The notes under the pieces were generated by a model. The model was not told where the DNA came from. It saw only the letters and a program-made list of their open reading frames with translations, and did no database searches. The position numbers and the translations under genes were made by a program. DNA of 64,000 bases from an uncultured Collinsella sp. (GTDB lineage: Bacteria > Actinomycetota > Coriobacteriia > Coriobacteriales > Coriobacteriaceae): NCBI GenBank assembly GCA_900541885.1, contig UQKW01000001.1, positions 1-64,000 of the forward strand. The letters run 5' to 3'. Shown piece by piece: positions 35,152-43,275 of this stretch (positions are counted from its first letter, which is position 1; the number at the start of each line of letters is the position of its first letter).

Positions 35152-38100
35152 ATGCCCACCACCTCAACCGACCCACGCGCCGCTGCCGCCGCGCTGCTGG
35201 TGCCCGGCACCACCTGCCACGGCTTTGCCGTCGAGCGCCGCGAAACCGTGCCCGAGCTCGACTCGGACGCCTACGTCCTGCGCCACACCGCCTCGGGCGC
35301 TCGCCTGCTGTACCTGGCGTGCGACGACGAAAACAAGGCCTTTGCCATTGGCTTTAAGACGCCACCGGCCGATTCCACCGGCGTGTTCCATATTCTTGAG
35401 CACTCGGTGCTGTGCGGATCGGCCAAGTTTCCCGTCAAGGAGCCGTTTGTCGACCTAATCAAGAGCTCAATGCAGACGTTCCTCAACGCCATGACCTACC
35501 CCGACAAGACCATCTACCCCGTTGCCACCACCAACGAGCAGGATCTGTACAACCTGATGGACGTGTACCTGGACGCGGTGTTCAACCCGGCCATCTATAC
35601 CAAGCCCACCATTTTTGAGCAGGAGGGCTGGCACTACGAGCTGGACCTGCCGGAGGGCGCCAAAGGCGAGGGCGGTGGCAGGTCCGCGAACCTGCGCGAG
35701 GGCACGCTGCGCTATAACGGCGTGGTGTTCAACGAGATGAAGGGTGCGCTGTCCGACCCCATGAGCGTGCTGGACGACGCCGTCAACGCCGCGCTCTATC
35801 CCGACACCGCCTATGCGCACGAGAGCGGCGGCGACCCGCGCGCGATTCCCGCGCTCACCTACGAGCAGTTCCTGGATACGCATGCGCGCCACTACAATCC
35901 TTCCAACTCCTACATCACGCTCTACGGCGACCTGGACGTGGACCGCGCGCTGGCGTTTTTGGACGAGCGTTATCTGTCACAGCCGAGTGCCGCGAGCCGC
36001 CGCATGGACGCAGCCGTCGCCGGCGGCGAGGACCCGTCCACGCTGGCACCCAATCCGCTGGGCGTGCAGGAGCCTGTGACCTGCGAGTATAAGCGCGTCG
36101 AGATGGCCACCACGCCCGAGAACGCCCTGGTTGGCCTGGGCCTGGTGCTGGGCAGCGCACTCGACCGTAAGCGCACGATCGCGGCGGACATCCTGTTCGA
36201 GGCACTGCTGGGTTCCAACGAGGCGCCGGTTAAGAAGGCCATTCTGGCCGCCGGCCTGGGCGGCAACGTGGTGAGCTACACCGCGGCCGAAAGCCTGCAG
36301 CCCTACGAGCTCATCATGCTGCAAAACGCGCAGCCCGGCGTGGCGCGCGAGCTGCGCCGCGTGTTCCAGGATGCCTGCCGCGACCTGTGCGAGCACGGCG
36401 TTCCGCGCGAGCGCCTGGAAGCCATCATCAGCAGCAACGAATACGACCTGCGCCAGCGCGACTACGGTATCGCCGACGGCGTGGCCATTGCGTGCGACGC
36501 GCTGAGCACCTGGCTCTACGATGACGACGCCGCGACGCTGGCACTCAAGTACGGCCCGGTGTACGAGGAGCTGCGTGGCGAGCTGGATGGCAGCTACTTT
36601 GAGGACCTGCTGCGCGAGCTCGTGCTGCAGAACGACCACATGGCGCTGGTCGAGCTGGTGCCGGTGGACGCCGCCGAGGGTTCGGAGGGTGCCGAGGCCG
36701 CCGAGCTGGCAGCCAAGCGCGATGCCATGACCGATGCCGAGCTGGCCGACGTGGTCGAGCGCACGGCCGCGCTGCGTGCCGCACAGGAGGCGGAAGACAC
36801 ACCCGAGGCCAAGGCTACGCTGCCGCGCCTGCGCGTGTCCGACATTGGCGAGGCGCGCCCCGAGCCGCCGCTGATCGTGGACACGACCGCGCCCATCCCC
36901 TGCCTGCGCCACGGCATCCCCACCAACCGTCTGGCCTACGCCATGCAGTATTTCGACCTGAGCTGCGTCGCGTTTGAGGACCTGCCCTATGTGACGCTAC
37001 TCTGCCGCCTGCTCAAACAGCTGCCCACGAGCGAGCACTCGGCCGAGGAGCTCGACAACTTACTCGCCGGCAAGCTGGGCTTTTTGAGCTTTACGACCGA
37101 GGTCATGACGCAGCCCGAAGTAGACGGCGTGCGCCCCTACCTGCTGGTGAGCGCCGGCGCCCTGTCCGAGAAGATCGATGCACTGGCGAGTCTGCCGCGC
37201 GAGGTATGGTCGAGCACGCTTTTGGCAGACGCCGACGCCGACCGCATGCGCGACGTGCTCACGCAGATTCGCATTGGGCTTGAGCAGGGCTTTATCAACA
37301 ACGGCCACTCGGCGGCACTCGGTCGCGCGATGAGCTACAGCTCGCCTTCGGCCGTGGTGCGCGAGCAGCTTTCGGGCGTTGATTTCTATCTGTTCCTGCG
37401 CGATTTGCTCGAGCACTTTGACGAGCGCGTGGACGTGCTGCGTACCAAGCTTGCCGAGCTGGCGGAGCGCATCTTTGTGGCCGATGGCTGCATGGCGAGC
37501 TTTACCGGCAGCGACGAGGACTTTGACGCGTACTGGGATGCTGCTGGCGACCTGGGGCTGGGCGCTGGCGACAGCACCGATGCCGGCCGCAACGCGCTCG
37601 TGGTGCCGACGCCGCGCGACTGCCACGAGGCCTTTGTCATCCCCAGTGACATCTGCTTTGCGGCAAGCGCGTGCGACCCGCGTCGCCTGGGCATTGACGT
37701 GACGGGCGCCTGGGCGGTTGCCGCCAACGCGCTCTCCTACGACTACCTGTGGAACGAGATCCGCGTTAAGGGCGGTGCGTACGGCTGCGGATTCCGCGCG
37801 GCCGGTGAGCGTCAGACGGCGTTCTACACCTACCGCGACCCGGCAATCGACCCCTCGATTGAGCGCGTGGCGCGCGCAGGCGAATGGCTCGGCAGCTTTG
37901 AGCCTGACGAGGCCGCCTTTGAGGGCTTTATCGTGAGCTGTGTGAGCGGTATGGACGCGCCAGTGAAGCCGTACGCGCTCACCAAGCGCCGCAACACGAC
38001 CTACCTGGCCGGGCTCGATCCGCATGCGCGCGAGGAGCGTCGCGCCCAGATGCTCGCCGCCACGCCCGTTGAGCTGCGCTCGCTCGGCGCCGACGTGACG

Positions 38101-38196
38101 CGCATCGCAGCCGAGTCGCCAACGTGCGTCTTTGGCAGCCGCGAAGTCATCGCCAAGAGCAACGCCGGCTTTAACGTCATCGACCTGCTGGGCTAA
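35152..38196 (+). CDS. M16C family zinc metalloprotease (presequence-protease type)
   Basis: The 1014-residue single-chain pitrilysin-family peptidase carries the inverted zinc motif in FHILEHSVLCGS (H80, E83, H84). The downstream NEQDLYNLMDVYLDAVF supplies the third ligand and is characteristic of the PreP/M16C subgroup. Two homologous halves enclose a chamber for peptides. It has no signal peptide, so it is probably a cytoplasmic oligopeptidase. AAAGGAG precedes ATG 35152 by 8 bases; the longer frame from 34945 is rejected. A clean terminator follows. Confidence 0.92.
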   Translation: MPTTSTDPRAAAAALLVPGTTCHGFAVERRETVPELDSDAYVLRHTASGARLLYLACDDENKAFAIGFKTPPADSTGVFHILEHSVLCGSAKFPVKEPFVDLIKSSMQTFLNAMTYPDKTIYPVATTNEQDLYNLMDVYLDAVFNPAIYTKPTIFEQEGWHYELDLPEGAKGEGGGRSANLREGTLRYNGVVFNEMKGALSDPMSVLDDAVNAALYPDTAYAHESGGDPRAIPALTYEQFLDTHARHYNPSNSYITLYGDLDVDRALAFLDERYLSQPSAASRRMDAAVAGGEDPSTLAPNPLGVQEPVTCEYKRVEMATTPENALVGLGLVLGSALDRKRTIAADILFEALLGSNEAPVKKAILAAGLGGNVVSYTAAESLQPYELIMLQNAQPGVARELRRVFQDACRDLCEHGVPRERLEAIISSNEYDLRQRDYGIADGVAIACDALSTWLYDDDAATLALKYGPVYEELRGELDGSYFEDLLRELVLQNDHMALVELVPVDAAEGSEGAEAAELAAKRDAMTDAELADVVERTAALRAAQEAEDTPEAKATLPRLRVSDIGEARPEPPLIVDTTAPIPCLRHGIPTNRLAYAMQYFDLSCVAFEDLPYVTLLCRLLKQLPTSEHSAEELDNLLAGKLGFLSFTTEVMTQPEVDGVRPYLLVSAGALSEKIDALASLPREVWSSTLLADADADRMRDVLTQIRIGLEQGFINNGHSAALGRAMSYSSPSAVVREQLSGVDFYLFLRDLLEHFDERVDVLRTKLAELAERIFVADGCMASFTGSDEDFDAYWDAAGDLGLGAGDSTDAGRNALVVPTPRDCHEAFVIPSDICFAASACDPRRLGIDVTGAWAVAANALSYDYLWNEIRVKGGAYGCGFRAAGERQTAFYTYRDPAIDPSIERVARAGEWLGSFEPDEAAFEGFIVSCVSGMDAPVKPYALTKRRNTTYLAGLDPHAREERRAQMLAATPVELRSLGADVTRIAAESPTCVFGSREVIAKSNAGFNVIDLLG

Positions 38197-38201
38197 CGCA
38201 C

Positions 38202-38244
38202 AAAGGTAGATTTTTGGGACATGCCCGGAAATCTACCTTTTTTT
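38202..38244 (+). terminator. terminator of the M16C gene
   Basis: Perfect stem AAAGGTAGATTT / AAATCTACCTTT with a 15-base loop followed by T4. A degenerate relative of this hairpin occurs at 40944-40975. Confidence 0.85.
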
Positions 38245-38273
38245 GCGGCTTGGGCGAGGCGGCGCAGCCCACC

Positions 38274-38431
38274 GCGGCGGTTTGTCTTAATCTGTAACAT
38301 CTAGACGGCAATATCGGCTCCAGATGTTACAGATCGAGACGTTCCCGAACGGCACCAGCTCTTTGTCTCAATCTGTAACATCTAAGTCCAATTTTGCCGA
38401 GTTACTGTTATAGATCGAGACAAACCGCCGC
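38274..38431. repeat. nested tandem palindromes (GTCTYAATCTGTAACATCT family)
   Basis: Outer arms GCGGCGGTTTGTCT and AGACAAACCGCCGC enclose two tandem palindromes (38283-38340 and 38362-38424). Each is built from a GTCTYAATCTGTAACATCT arm and its inverse (AGATGTTACAGATCGAGAC in the first, a diverged version in the second). Noncoding. A fragment resembling REP-type sequence (AAAGGTGCCTGTCCCC) follows at 38459-38474. Confidence 0.8.
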
Positions 38432-38491
38432 AGACGCCCATCACAGCACAGACCACCACAAAGGTGCCTGTCCCCTTTCTCAGTGGCGATT

Positions 38492-38522
38492 CGAACACTT
38501 GTTCTATACGCACACATGTTCT
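38492..38522. promoter_or_regulatory. two tandem LexA/SOS-box-like sites upstream of hicAB
   Basis: CGAACACTTGTTCT (38492-38505) and CGCACACATGTTCT (38509-38522) each differ by two bases from the Gram-positive SOS consensus CGAACRNRYGTTCG. They lie 66-96 bp upstream of the hicA ATG. Confidence 0.4.
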
Positions 38523-38537
38523 ATAGTAGAGGTGCTT

Positions 38538-38575
38538 GCATCGAACTGAAATTGCAACTAGAATATAGTTGCAGA
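38538..38575 (+). promoter_or_regulatory. hicAB promoter with palindromic operator
   Basis: TTGCAT (38538-38543), 17 bp, TAGAAT (38561-38566). A perfect inverted repeat TGCAACTA-gaata-TAGTTGCA (38555-38575) covers the -10 box. HicB antitoxins commonly repress their own operon through such sites. Confidence 0.7.
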
Positions 38576-38587
38576 ATGTGAGGCGGG

Positions 38588-38851
38588 ATGACTCGATCCG
38601 ATAAACTCATCGCCCAGCTGCTTAGCTGTCCTTCAACGTATAGATTTGCTGACTTTCTTAAAGTTATGGCTTCATATGGCTTTGAAATGGGCAGCAAAGG
38701 CAAGACATCCGGATTGCGCGTTCGCTTCTACAGGCCATCAGATGGCAGGATGTTCGTAATGCACGCGCCTCATCCATCTGACGAATTGACAGCGGGGACC
38801 ATTCGAAACATCGTTCGCTTTCTGCAAGATGTCGGAGGTAGTCATGAGTAA
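38588..38851 (+). CDS. hicA: HicA-family toxin
   Basis: The 87-residue protein resembles HicA mRNA interferases, with a small double-stranded-RNA-binding-like fold. The segment RFADFLKVMASYGFEMG...GKTSGLRVRFYRP...HAPHPSDELTAGTIRNIVRFL matches the family layout, in which a helix is followed by G/S-(S/T)-H-x-xF; here the usual catalytic His region reads KTSGLRVRF, so the active residue deserves checking. AGGCGGG lies directly before the ATG. The gene is lower in GC than its neighbours. It overlaps hicB by 8 bp, the usual toxin-first order. Confidence 0.75.
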   Translation: MTRSDKLIAQLLSCPSTYRFADFLKVMASYGFEMGSKGKTSGLRVRFYRPSDGRMFVMHAPHPSDELTAGTIRNIVRFLQDVGGSHE

Positions 38852-39173
38852 CGTTTTGGCATACAAGGGTTATTTCGCCCCGGTCGAGTTCGATGCCGAA
38901 CAGCATGTGCTAACAGGTATGGTCGCCGGCATTAGGGATGCAATCGTATTTGAAGGCTCCACGGCTGAAGAAGTGGAGCAATGCTTCCACGACGCCGTCG
39001 ACGATTACCTTGAGTTTTGCGCCGAGAAGGGCAAGGAACCCGAGCGGGCTTTTAAGGGCTCGTTCAACGTAAGAACGGGCTCTGAGCTCCACAAGCAAGC
39101 AGCGCTGGCAGCAGCAAAGAAGGGTGAGTCACTCAATAAGTTTGTGACTGAAGCGATCGCTGCGGCGCTGTGA
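38844..39173 (+). CDS. hicB: HicB-family antitoxin
   Basis: The 109-residue protein has an N-terminal HicB-like partial RNase H fold (YKGYFAPVEFDAEQHVLTGMVAGIRDAIVFEGSTAEEVEQCFHDAVDDYLEFC) and a C-terminal ribbon-helix-helix DNA-binding tail (LHKQAALAAAKKGESLNKFVTEAI). I chose ATG 38844, preceded by GGAGG at 5 bases; an ATG at 38829 is 15 bases upstream in frame. The RHH tail fits the palindromic operator in the promoter. A hairpin AGCCGCCACA / TGTGGCGGCT follows (39191-39222). Confidence 0.85.
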   Translation: MSNVLAYKGYFAPVEFDAEQHVLTGMVAGIRDAIVFEGSTAEEVEQCFHDAVDDYLEFCAEKGKEPERAFKGSFNVRTGSELHKQAALAAAKKGESLNKFVTEAIAAAL

Positions 39174-39231
39174 AGCCAACGTCGAGTCGAAGCCGCCACA
39201 CAGGGCGCCTTTGTGGCGGCTTCGACGTTTG

Positions 39232-39276
39232 CCCAGATAAAACCTGTCAGAATAAACCTGTCCCTTTTTGGTAGGT
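39232..39276 (-). repeat. 45-bp CCTACCAAAAA hairpin repeat, copy 1
   Basis: Minus-strand reading: CCTACCAAAAAGGGACAGG followed by TTTATTCTGACAGG and TTTTATCTGGGC. Copies 2 and 3 are at 47182-47226 and 49318-49361 in the opposite orientation. This copy ends 19 bp before the 5-formyl-THF cyclo-ligase start. Confidence 0.8.
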
Positions 39277-39294
39277 TTGGGAGAGGGAGCCGGG

Positions 39295-39891
39295 ATGGAC
39301 AAGGCTGAGTTGCGGCGAGCGGTGATTGCTCGGCGCGATGCTCTTGATTTGGACTTGCAGGCGGCGAAGTCTGCTGATATCTGTGCGCGGCTGGTTGATC
39401 TGCTGGGCCGCTTGGATGCCGCGGCGCCGCACACCGTTGCCGTCTATGCCGCGATGGGTTCCGAAGTCGACCCAGCCGCGTTTGCCGCAGCTGCCGCCAA
39501 ACGCGGCTGGCGCGTGGCCTATCCGTGCATGCTCTCGGCAGCCGAAGCCGCAGCTTGTGGCCAGCGCATGTGCATGCGGGCAGTTGCTGCCGGCGACGCG
39601 GACGCGGCCCCGTTTATCGCCCACCCCACGCAGGCCTTTGCGGCCACGGACATCGACAGCAACCGCTTCCCTATCGTCCCTGCCGAAGCACTCGACATGA
39701 TCGTCGTGCCGCTCGTGGCCTTCGACCAAACCGGCGCGCGCCTGGGCTACGGCGGCGGTTGTTACGACCGCTACCTGCCTATGCTCTCGCCCGCATGCCA
39801 AATCATCGGCATCGCCTTTGACGAGCAGCGTGTCGACCACGTTCCCACCGACGCCCACGACCTGCCGCTACCTCACATCATCAGCGCCTAA
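39295..39891 (+). CDS. 5-formyltetrahydrofolate cyclo-ligase
   Basis: The 198-residue enzyme converts 5-formyl-THF with ATP to 5,10-methenyl-THF, recovering folate. It shows an N-terminal basic helix (KAELRRAVIARRDAL), the conserved VPLVAFDQTGARLGYGGGCYDRYLP (ATP/Mg-binding GYGGGxYDR motif) and the closing GIAFDEQ. GGGAG stands upstream of ATG 39295; the frame extends to 39268 but starts within a repeat. The size is typical. Confidence 0.92.
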   Translation: MDKAELRRAVIARRDALDLDLQAAKSADICARLVDLLGRLDAAAPHTVAVYAAMGSEVDPAAFAAAAAKRGWRVAYPCMLSAAEAAACGQRMCMRAVAAGDADAAPFIAHPTQAFAATDIDSNRFPIVPAEALDMIVVPLVAFDQTGARLGYGGGCYDRYLPMLSPACQIIGIAFDEQRVDHVPTDAHDLPLPHIISA

Positions 39892-39914
39892 CGGCTGGTG
39901 CACCTCCCGGCGGC

Positions 39915-40841
39915 CTAGTGCTCCTCGCCGGCGCGGGCCAGGTCGTAGGGCGTGGTCTGGTAGACGTAGTAGTTGAGCCAGTTGGTGTAGAACAGCTGAG
40001 CCTGGCTGCGCCAGACGTTGCGCGGCTCGGCGGTGGGGTCGTCACCCGGAAAGTAGTGCGCCGGCACCTGAGGGTTGAGGCCGCGCTTCACGTCGCGCTC
40101 GTACTCCAGGCGCAGCGTGTCGGTATCGTACTCGGGGTGACCAAAGACAAAGAAGCGACGGCTGTCGGTCGACTTGACGATGTACAGGCCCACCTCGTCG
40201 GACACGGCCACGACCTCAAGCTGCGGCTCGGCCTCCACGTCCTCGCGGCGCACGTCGGTGTTGCGCGAATGTACGGCATAGAAGCGGTCGTCAAAGCCGC
40301 GGACCAGCGGGCTTTGCGGCTTCACCAGATAATGCTCGAACACGCCGCTCGCCTTTGCCGGCAGGTCGTACTTCTGGATGCCGTAATGATGGTACAGGCC
40401 GGCCTGCGCGCCCCAACAAATGTGCAGCGTAGAGTGCACGTGCGTGGTGGACCAATCCATGATCTGGCAGAGCTCGGGCCAGTAGTCGACCTCCTCGAAC
40501 GGCATCTGCTCCACCGGCGCGCCCGTGATGATCAGGCCGTCGTAGTGGATGTCGCGGATGTCGTCGAACGTGCGGTAGAACGTCTCCAGGTGGCCGGCGC
40601 TCACGTGCGTGGCCTCGTGCGTTTTCGTGCGCAGCAGGTCCACCTCCACCTGCAGCGGCGTGTTGGAGAGCTTGCGCATGATCTGCGTCTCGGTAGCGAT
40701 CTTGGTGGGCATGAGGTTGAGGATGAGCACGCGCAGCGGACGGATGTCCTGGTGCAGCGCGCGGTACTCGGTCATGACAAAGATGTTCTCGCTCTCGAGC
40801 TGCGCGGCGGCAGGGAGGGCGTCGGGGATGCGAATGGGCAT
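39915..40841 (-). CDS. metA: homoserine O-acetyltransferase (MetA family)
   Basis: The 308-residue enzyme activates the homoserine hydroxyl in methionine biosynthesis. The nucleophile is C142 in HICWGAQAG; GHPEYD and HSRN carry the remaining catalytic residues. At position 111, which decides the acyl donor in this family, the protein has Glu (GAPVEQMPFEEV) rather than the Gly of succinyl-specific enzymes, so acetyl-CoA is the likely donor. There is no SAM riboswitch upstream. It is monocistronic and convergent with the cyclo-ligase gene. Confidence 0.93.
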   Translation of the reverse strand: MPIRIPDALPAAAQLESENIFVMTEYRALHQDIRPLRVLILNLMPTKIATETQIMRKLSNTPLQVEVDLLRTKTHEATHVSAGHLETFYRTFDDIRDIHYDGLIITGAPVEQMPFEEVDYWPELCQIMDWSTTHVHSTLHICWGAQAGLYHHYGIQKYDLPAKASGVFEHYLVKPQSPLVRGFDDRFYAVHSRNTDVRREDVEAEPQLEVVAVSDEVGLYIVKSTDSRRFFVFGHPEYDTDTLRLEYERDVKRGLNPQVPAHYFPGDDPTAEPRNVWRSQAQLFYTNWLNYYVYQTTPYDLARAGEEH

Positions 40842-41052
40842 GGATGCTCCTTACGAGTCAGTTGCAGCTATGGTACAACGAGCGGCCCCATCCGCGCGAG
40901 TACATCGCCCAGCGATGCCGTCAGCGGCCCAAATCACTCCAAAAGTAGAGATTAAGGCATGCCCAAAAATCTATGGCGCTTTAGCCTAGCAAAGTGGCAG
41001 CAGGACGCTACAATGGTTCGACGCGAAAAACTCGGCCGAAAGGATACATATA

Positions 41053-42030
41053 ATGTACCAGACGCGTAAGATCGGTGTGGTCGGCCAGGGCCACGTAGGA
41101 GCACATGTCGCCAACAGCCTGCTCATGCAGGGCATTGCCGACGAGCTGTACCTGTGCGATATCAACGAGGCCAAGGTGACGTCCGAGGTTCAGGACCTGC
41201 GCGACTCCCTTTCGTTTGTCCCGTACAACACCAAGATCGTCAACTGCTACGACCACTACGAGGAGCTTGCCTGCTGCGACGTCATCGTCAACGCCGCCGG
41301 CAAGGTCGCGCTGGCCGCCGGCAACCGCGACGGCGAGCTGTTCTTTACCACCGACGCCGCCCGCTCCTTTGCCAAGCGCATCGTCGACGCCGGCTTCGAC
41401 GGCATCTTCGTGAGCATCTCCAACCCCTGCGACGTCGTGTGCACCGAGCTGTGGCACCTGACCGGCTACGATCCCAAGAAGATCATCGGCTCGGGTTGCG
41501 GCCTGGACTCCGCCCGCCTGCGCACCGAGATCTCCAAGAAGGTCGGCGTAAGCCCCAAGTCCGTCGACGCCTACATGATCGGCGAGCACGGCTTTAGCCA
41601 GCTGGCTGCCTTTAAGGCCGCAACCATCGCCGGCAAGAGCCTTAACGAGCTTCAGGCCGAGAACCCCGACAAGTACGCCTTTGACCACATGGAGGTCGAG
41701 GAGCTCGCGCGCAAGGGCGGCTACGTAACCTACCAGGGCAAACAGTGCACCGAGTACGCCGTCGCCAACTCCGCCGCGCGCGTTTGCGCCGCCGTGCTGC
41801 ACAACGAGCATGCCGTGCTTTCGGCCTCTACGCTTATGACCGGCCAGTATGGCGAGGAGGGCATCTTCACCTCCCTGCCGTGCGTGATCGGTGCCGAGGG
41901 CGTCGAGGAGGTCTACACGCTGGACCTGTCCGAGCACGAGCTCGAGGGCCTCCACAAGAGCTGCCAGCACATCCGCGACAACATCGCCCAACTCGACTGG
42001 TGGGACGCCGAGGCCTACGACGCAAAGTAA
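41053..42030 (+). CDS. L-2-hydroxyacid dehydrogenase (L-lactate / L-2-hydroxyisocaproate type)
   Basis: The 325-residue NAD-dependent enzyme of the lactate/malate dehydrogenase fold has the Rossmann motif VVGQGHVGAHVA (9-20), the ISNPCDV loop, LDSARLRTEI with the substrate-orienting Arg, and the catalytic His in IGEHGFSQLAAF. The active-site context (GEHGFSQ rather than GEHGDSE) and the substrate loop (AGKVALAAGNRDGEL) resemble L-2-hydroxyisocaproate dehydrogenases, so bulky 2-oxo acids or pyruvate are possible substrates. Codon use is highly optimised, pointing to strong expression. A perfect terminator follows. Confidence 0.85.
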   Translation: MYQTRKIGVVGQGHVGAHVANSLLMQGIADELYLCDINEAKVTSEVQDLRDSLSFVPYNTKIVNCYDHYEELACCDVIVNAAGKVALAAGNRDGELFFTTDAARSFAKRIVDAGFDGIFVSISNPCDVVCTELWHLTGYDPKKIIGSGCGLDSARLRTEISKKVGVSPKSVDAYMIGEHGFSQLAAFKAATIAGKSLNELQAENPDKYAFDHMEVEELARKGGYVTYQGKQCTEYAVANSAARVCAAVLHNEHAVLSASTLMTGQYGEEGIFTSLPCVIGAEGVEEVYTLDLSEHELEGLHKSCQHIRDNIAQLDWWDAEAYDAK

Positions 42031-42074
42031 GCGTCGGTTGCCGCGACACCTCGCTCATACGGACGCCATGCAAA

Positions 42075-42113
42075 GCGGGCCGTGCCGGAAATCCCCGGCA
42101 CGGCCCGCTTTTT
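42075..42113 (+). terminator. terminator of the hydroxyacid dehydrogenase gene
   Basis: Stem GCGGGCCGTGCCGG / CCGGCACGGCCCGC followed by T5 on the plus strand. Confidence 0.92.
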
Positions 42114-42162
42114 GACTCACACGACACGCTTGCGAATCGAAGGTGAATACTTTTCCCGTTAC

Positions 42163-43131
42163 CTAGTACTGCTCGATGCCCATGTAGCGACGAACCTCGG
42201 GGCTGTGGTCAAACACCTTACCGCGGGCGGCGCGCAGCTCGCAGCTCATCGCATAGAAGAAGATCGGCTCCAGGTACGAACGCACGCTGACAGGTACCTC
42301 GCCCACGCCGTACTCGAGCGCGTCGAGCACCATGATCGTGTCGGTGTGCGTGTTGAGGAACGCCAGCGCGCGCTCCTCCATGGGGCGGCACTCGCCCGAT
42401 CCGAGCTGCACAAAGTAGAACACGCCGGGCTCGGTAGCCTCGAAGGGACCGTGGAAATACTCGCCGGAGTGGATGTAGCAGCAGTGCTGCCACTGCATCT
42501 CCATGAGCGAGCAGATCGCCATGGCATAGGTCTGGCTAAAGTTGGGGCCGGAGCCCAGGATGTAGAAGAACTTGTGCTGCTGGCAGAGCTCGGCAAAACG
42601 GGCACCTAGCTCGGCGTTGACCTTCTCGCGCGCGGCGGGCAGCAGCGCATCCATCTGCTTAAGGCCTTCGTACATGTCGGCGAGCGCTTCGTAGCCCTCC
42701 TGCTGGTCGAGCAGTTCGGCGGCGATCAGAGCGCCGATGCCCTGCGGCACCTCGGCCTGCAACACGCCCTCGCCCCACGGATAGACCCAGGTGGTCCACT
42801 TGCCGTTGTCGATCTTTGAGCCCTCGCAGTCGGTAAGGGCAATGACCTCGGCGCCGGCAGCCAACGCCATCTCGCAGCCGTCGACGACCTCTTGCGTGTT
42901 ACCGCTGTGGCTGCAGGCGATGACGAGTGACTTCTCGCCAAGACTCTTGGGAGTCATCAGGCAAAACTCGCGCGCCGTGTAGACCGTCGAGGTAAACGTG
43001 GTGGCCTCGCGCTTGAGCAGTTCGTTGGCCGGCATGAGGTCGATCATCGAACCACCGCAGGCGATCCAAAAGACGTTCTCGACCTTGCCCTTGCGCTCGA
43101 TAATTTCCTGAATCAGATCATGTGCGTTCAT
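42163..43131 (-). CDS. FrlB-like SIS-domain sugar-phosphate isomerase/deglycase 1
   Basis: The 322-residue protein has two SIS folds. N-terminal phosphosugar-binding residues lie in WIACGGSMID and ACSHSGNTQEV; the second domain has the putative catalytic YIHSGEYFHGPFE (Glu and His as in the GlmS isomerase fold). The end HSPEVRRYMGIEQY matches the C-terminus of FrlB-type fructoselysine-6-phosphate deglycases. Two 16-bp repeats upstream are probable sites for the GntR protein encoded just before it. It is one of three paralogs in this window. The exact substrate is inferred, not shown. Confidence 0.8.
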   Translation of the reverse strand: MNAHDLIQEIIERKGKVENVFWIACGGSMIDLMPANELLKREATTFTSTVYTAREFCLMTPKSLGEKSLVIACSHSGNTQEVVDGCEMALAAGAEVIALTDCEGSKIDNGKWTTWVYPWGEGVLQAEVPQGIGALIAAELLDQQEGYEALADMYEGLKQMDALLPAAREKVNAELGARFAELCQQHKFFYILGSGPNFSQTYAMAICSLMEMQWQHCCYIHSGEYFHGPFEATEPGVFYFVQLGSGECRPMEERALAFLNTHTDTIMVLDALEYGVGEVPVSVRSYLEPIFFYAMSCELRAARGKVFDHSPEVRRYMGIEQY

Positions 43132-43188
43132 GCTGATGCCCCTCCTTGTGTGGCGGCTTTTGGCGACGGCTGCTCGTACCTGCTGTCA

Positions 43189-43266
43189 TTCTATGTTGTT
43201 CTATATATACCACGCATGCAGCCACGGTGGAAGCCATTGCGATAAATTTGTTCCATGTTGTTCTAT
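43189..43266 (-). promoter_or_regulatory. paired GntR operator candidates upstream of SIS gene 1
   Basis: TTCTATGTTGTTCTAT (43189-43204) and TTCCATGTTGTTCTAT (43251-43266) are 16-bp direct repeats with one difference, 62 bp apart. Between them the minus strand has TTCCAC-N17-TATATA, a possible promoter whose -10 abuts the first site. Confidence 0.6.
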
Positions 43267-43275
43267 TCGTGAACG

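Noticed and set aside
40842..41052. SAM riboswitch or T-box upstream of metA
   Set aside because: No conserved SAM-I or T-box words and no terminator hairpin; only a degenerate GTAGATTT-type hairpin at 40944-40975.
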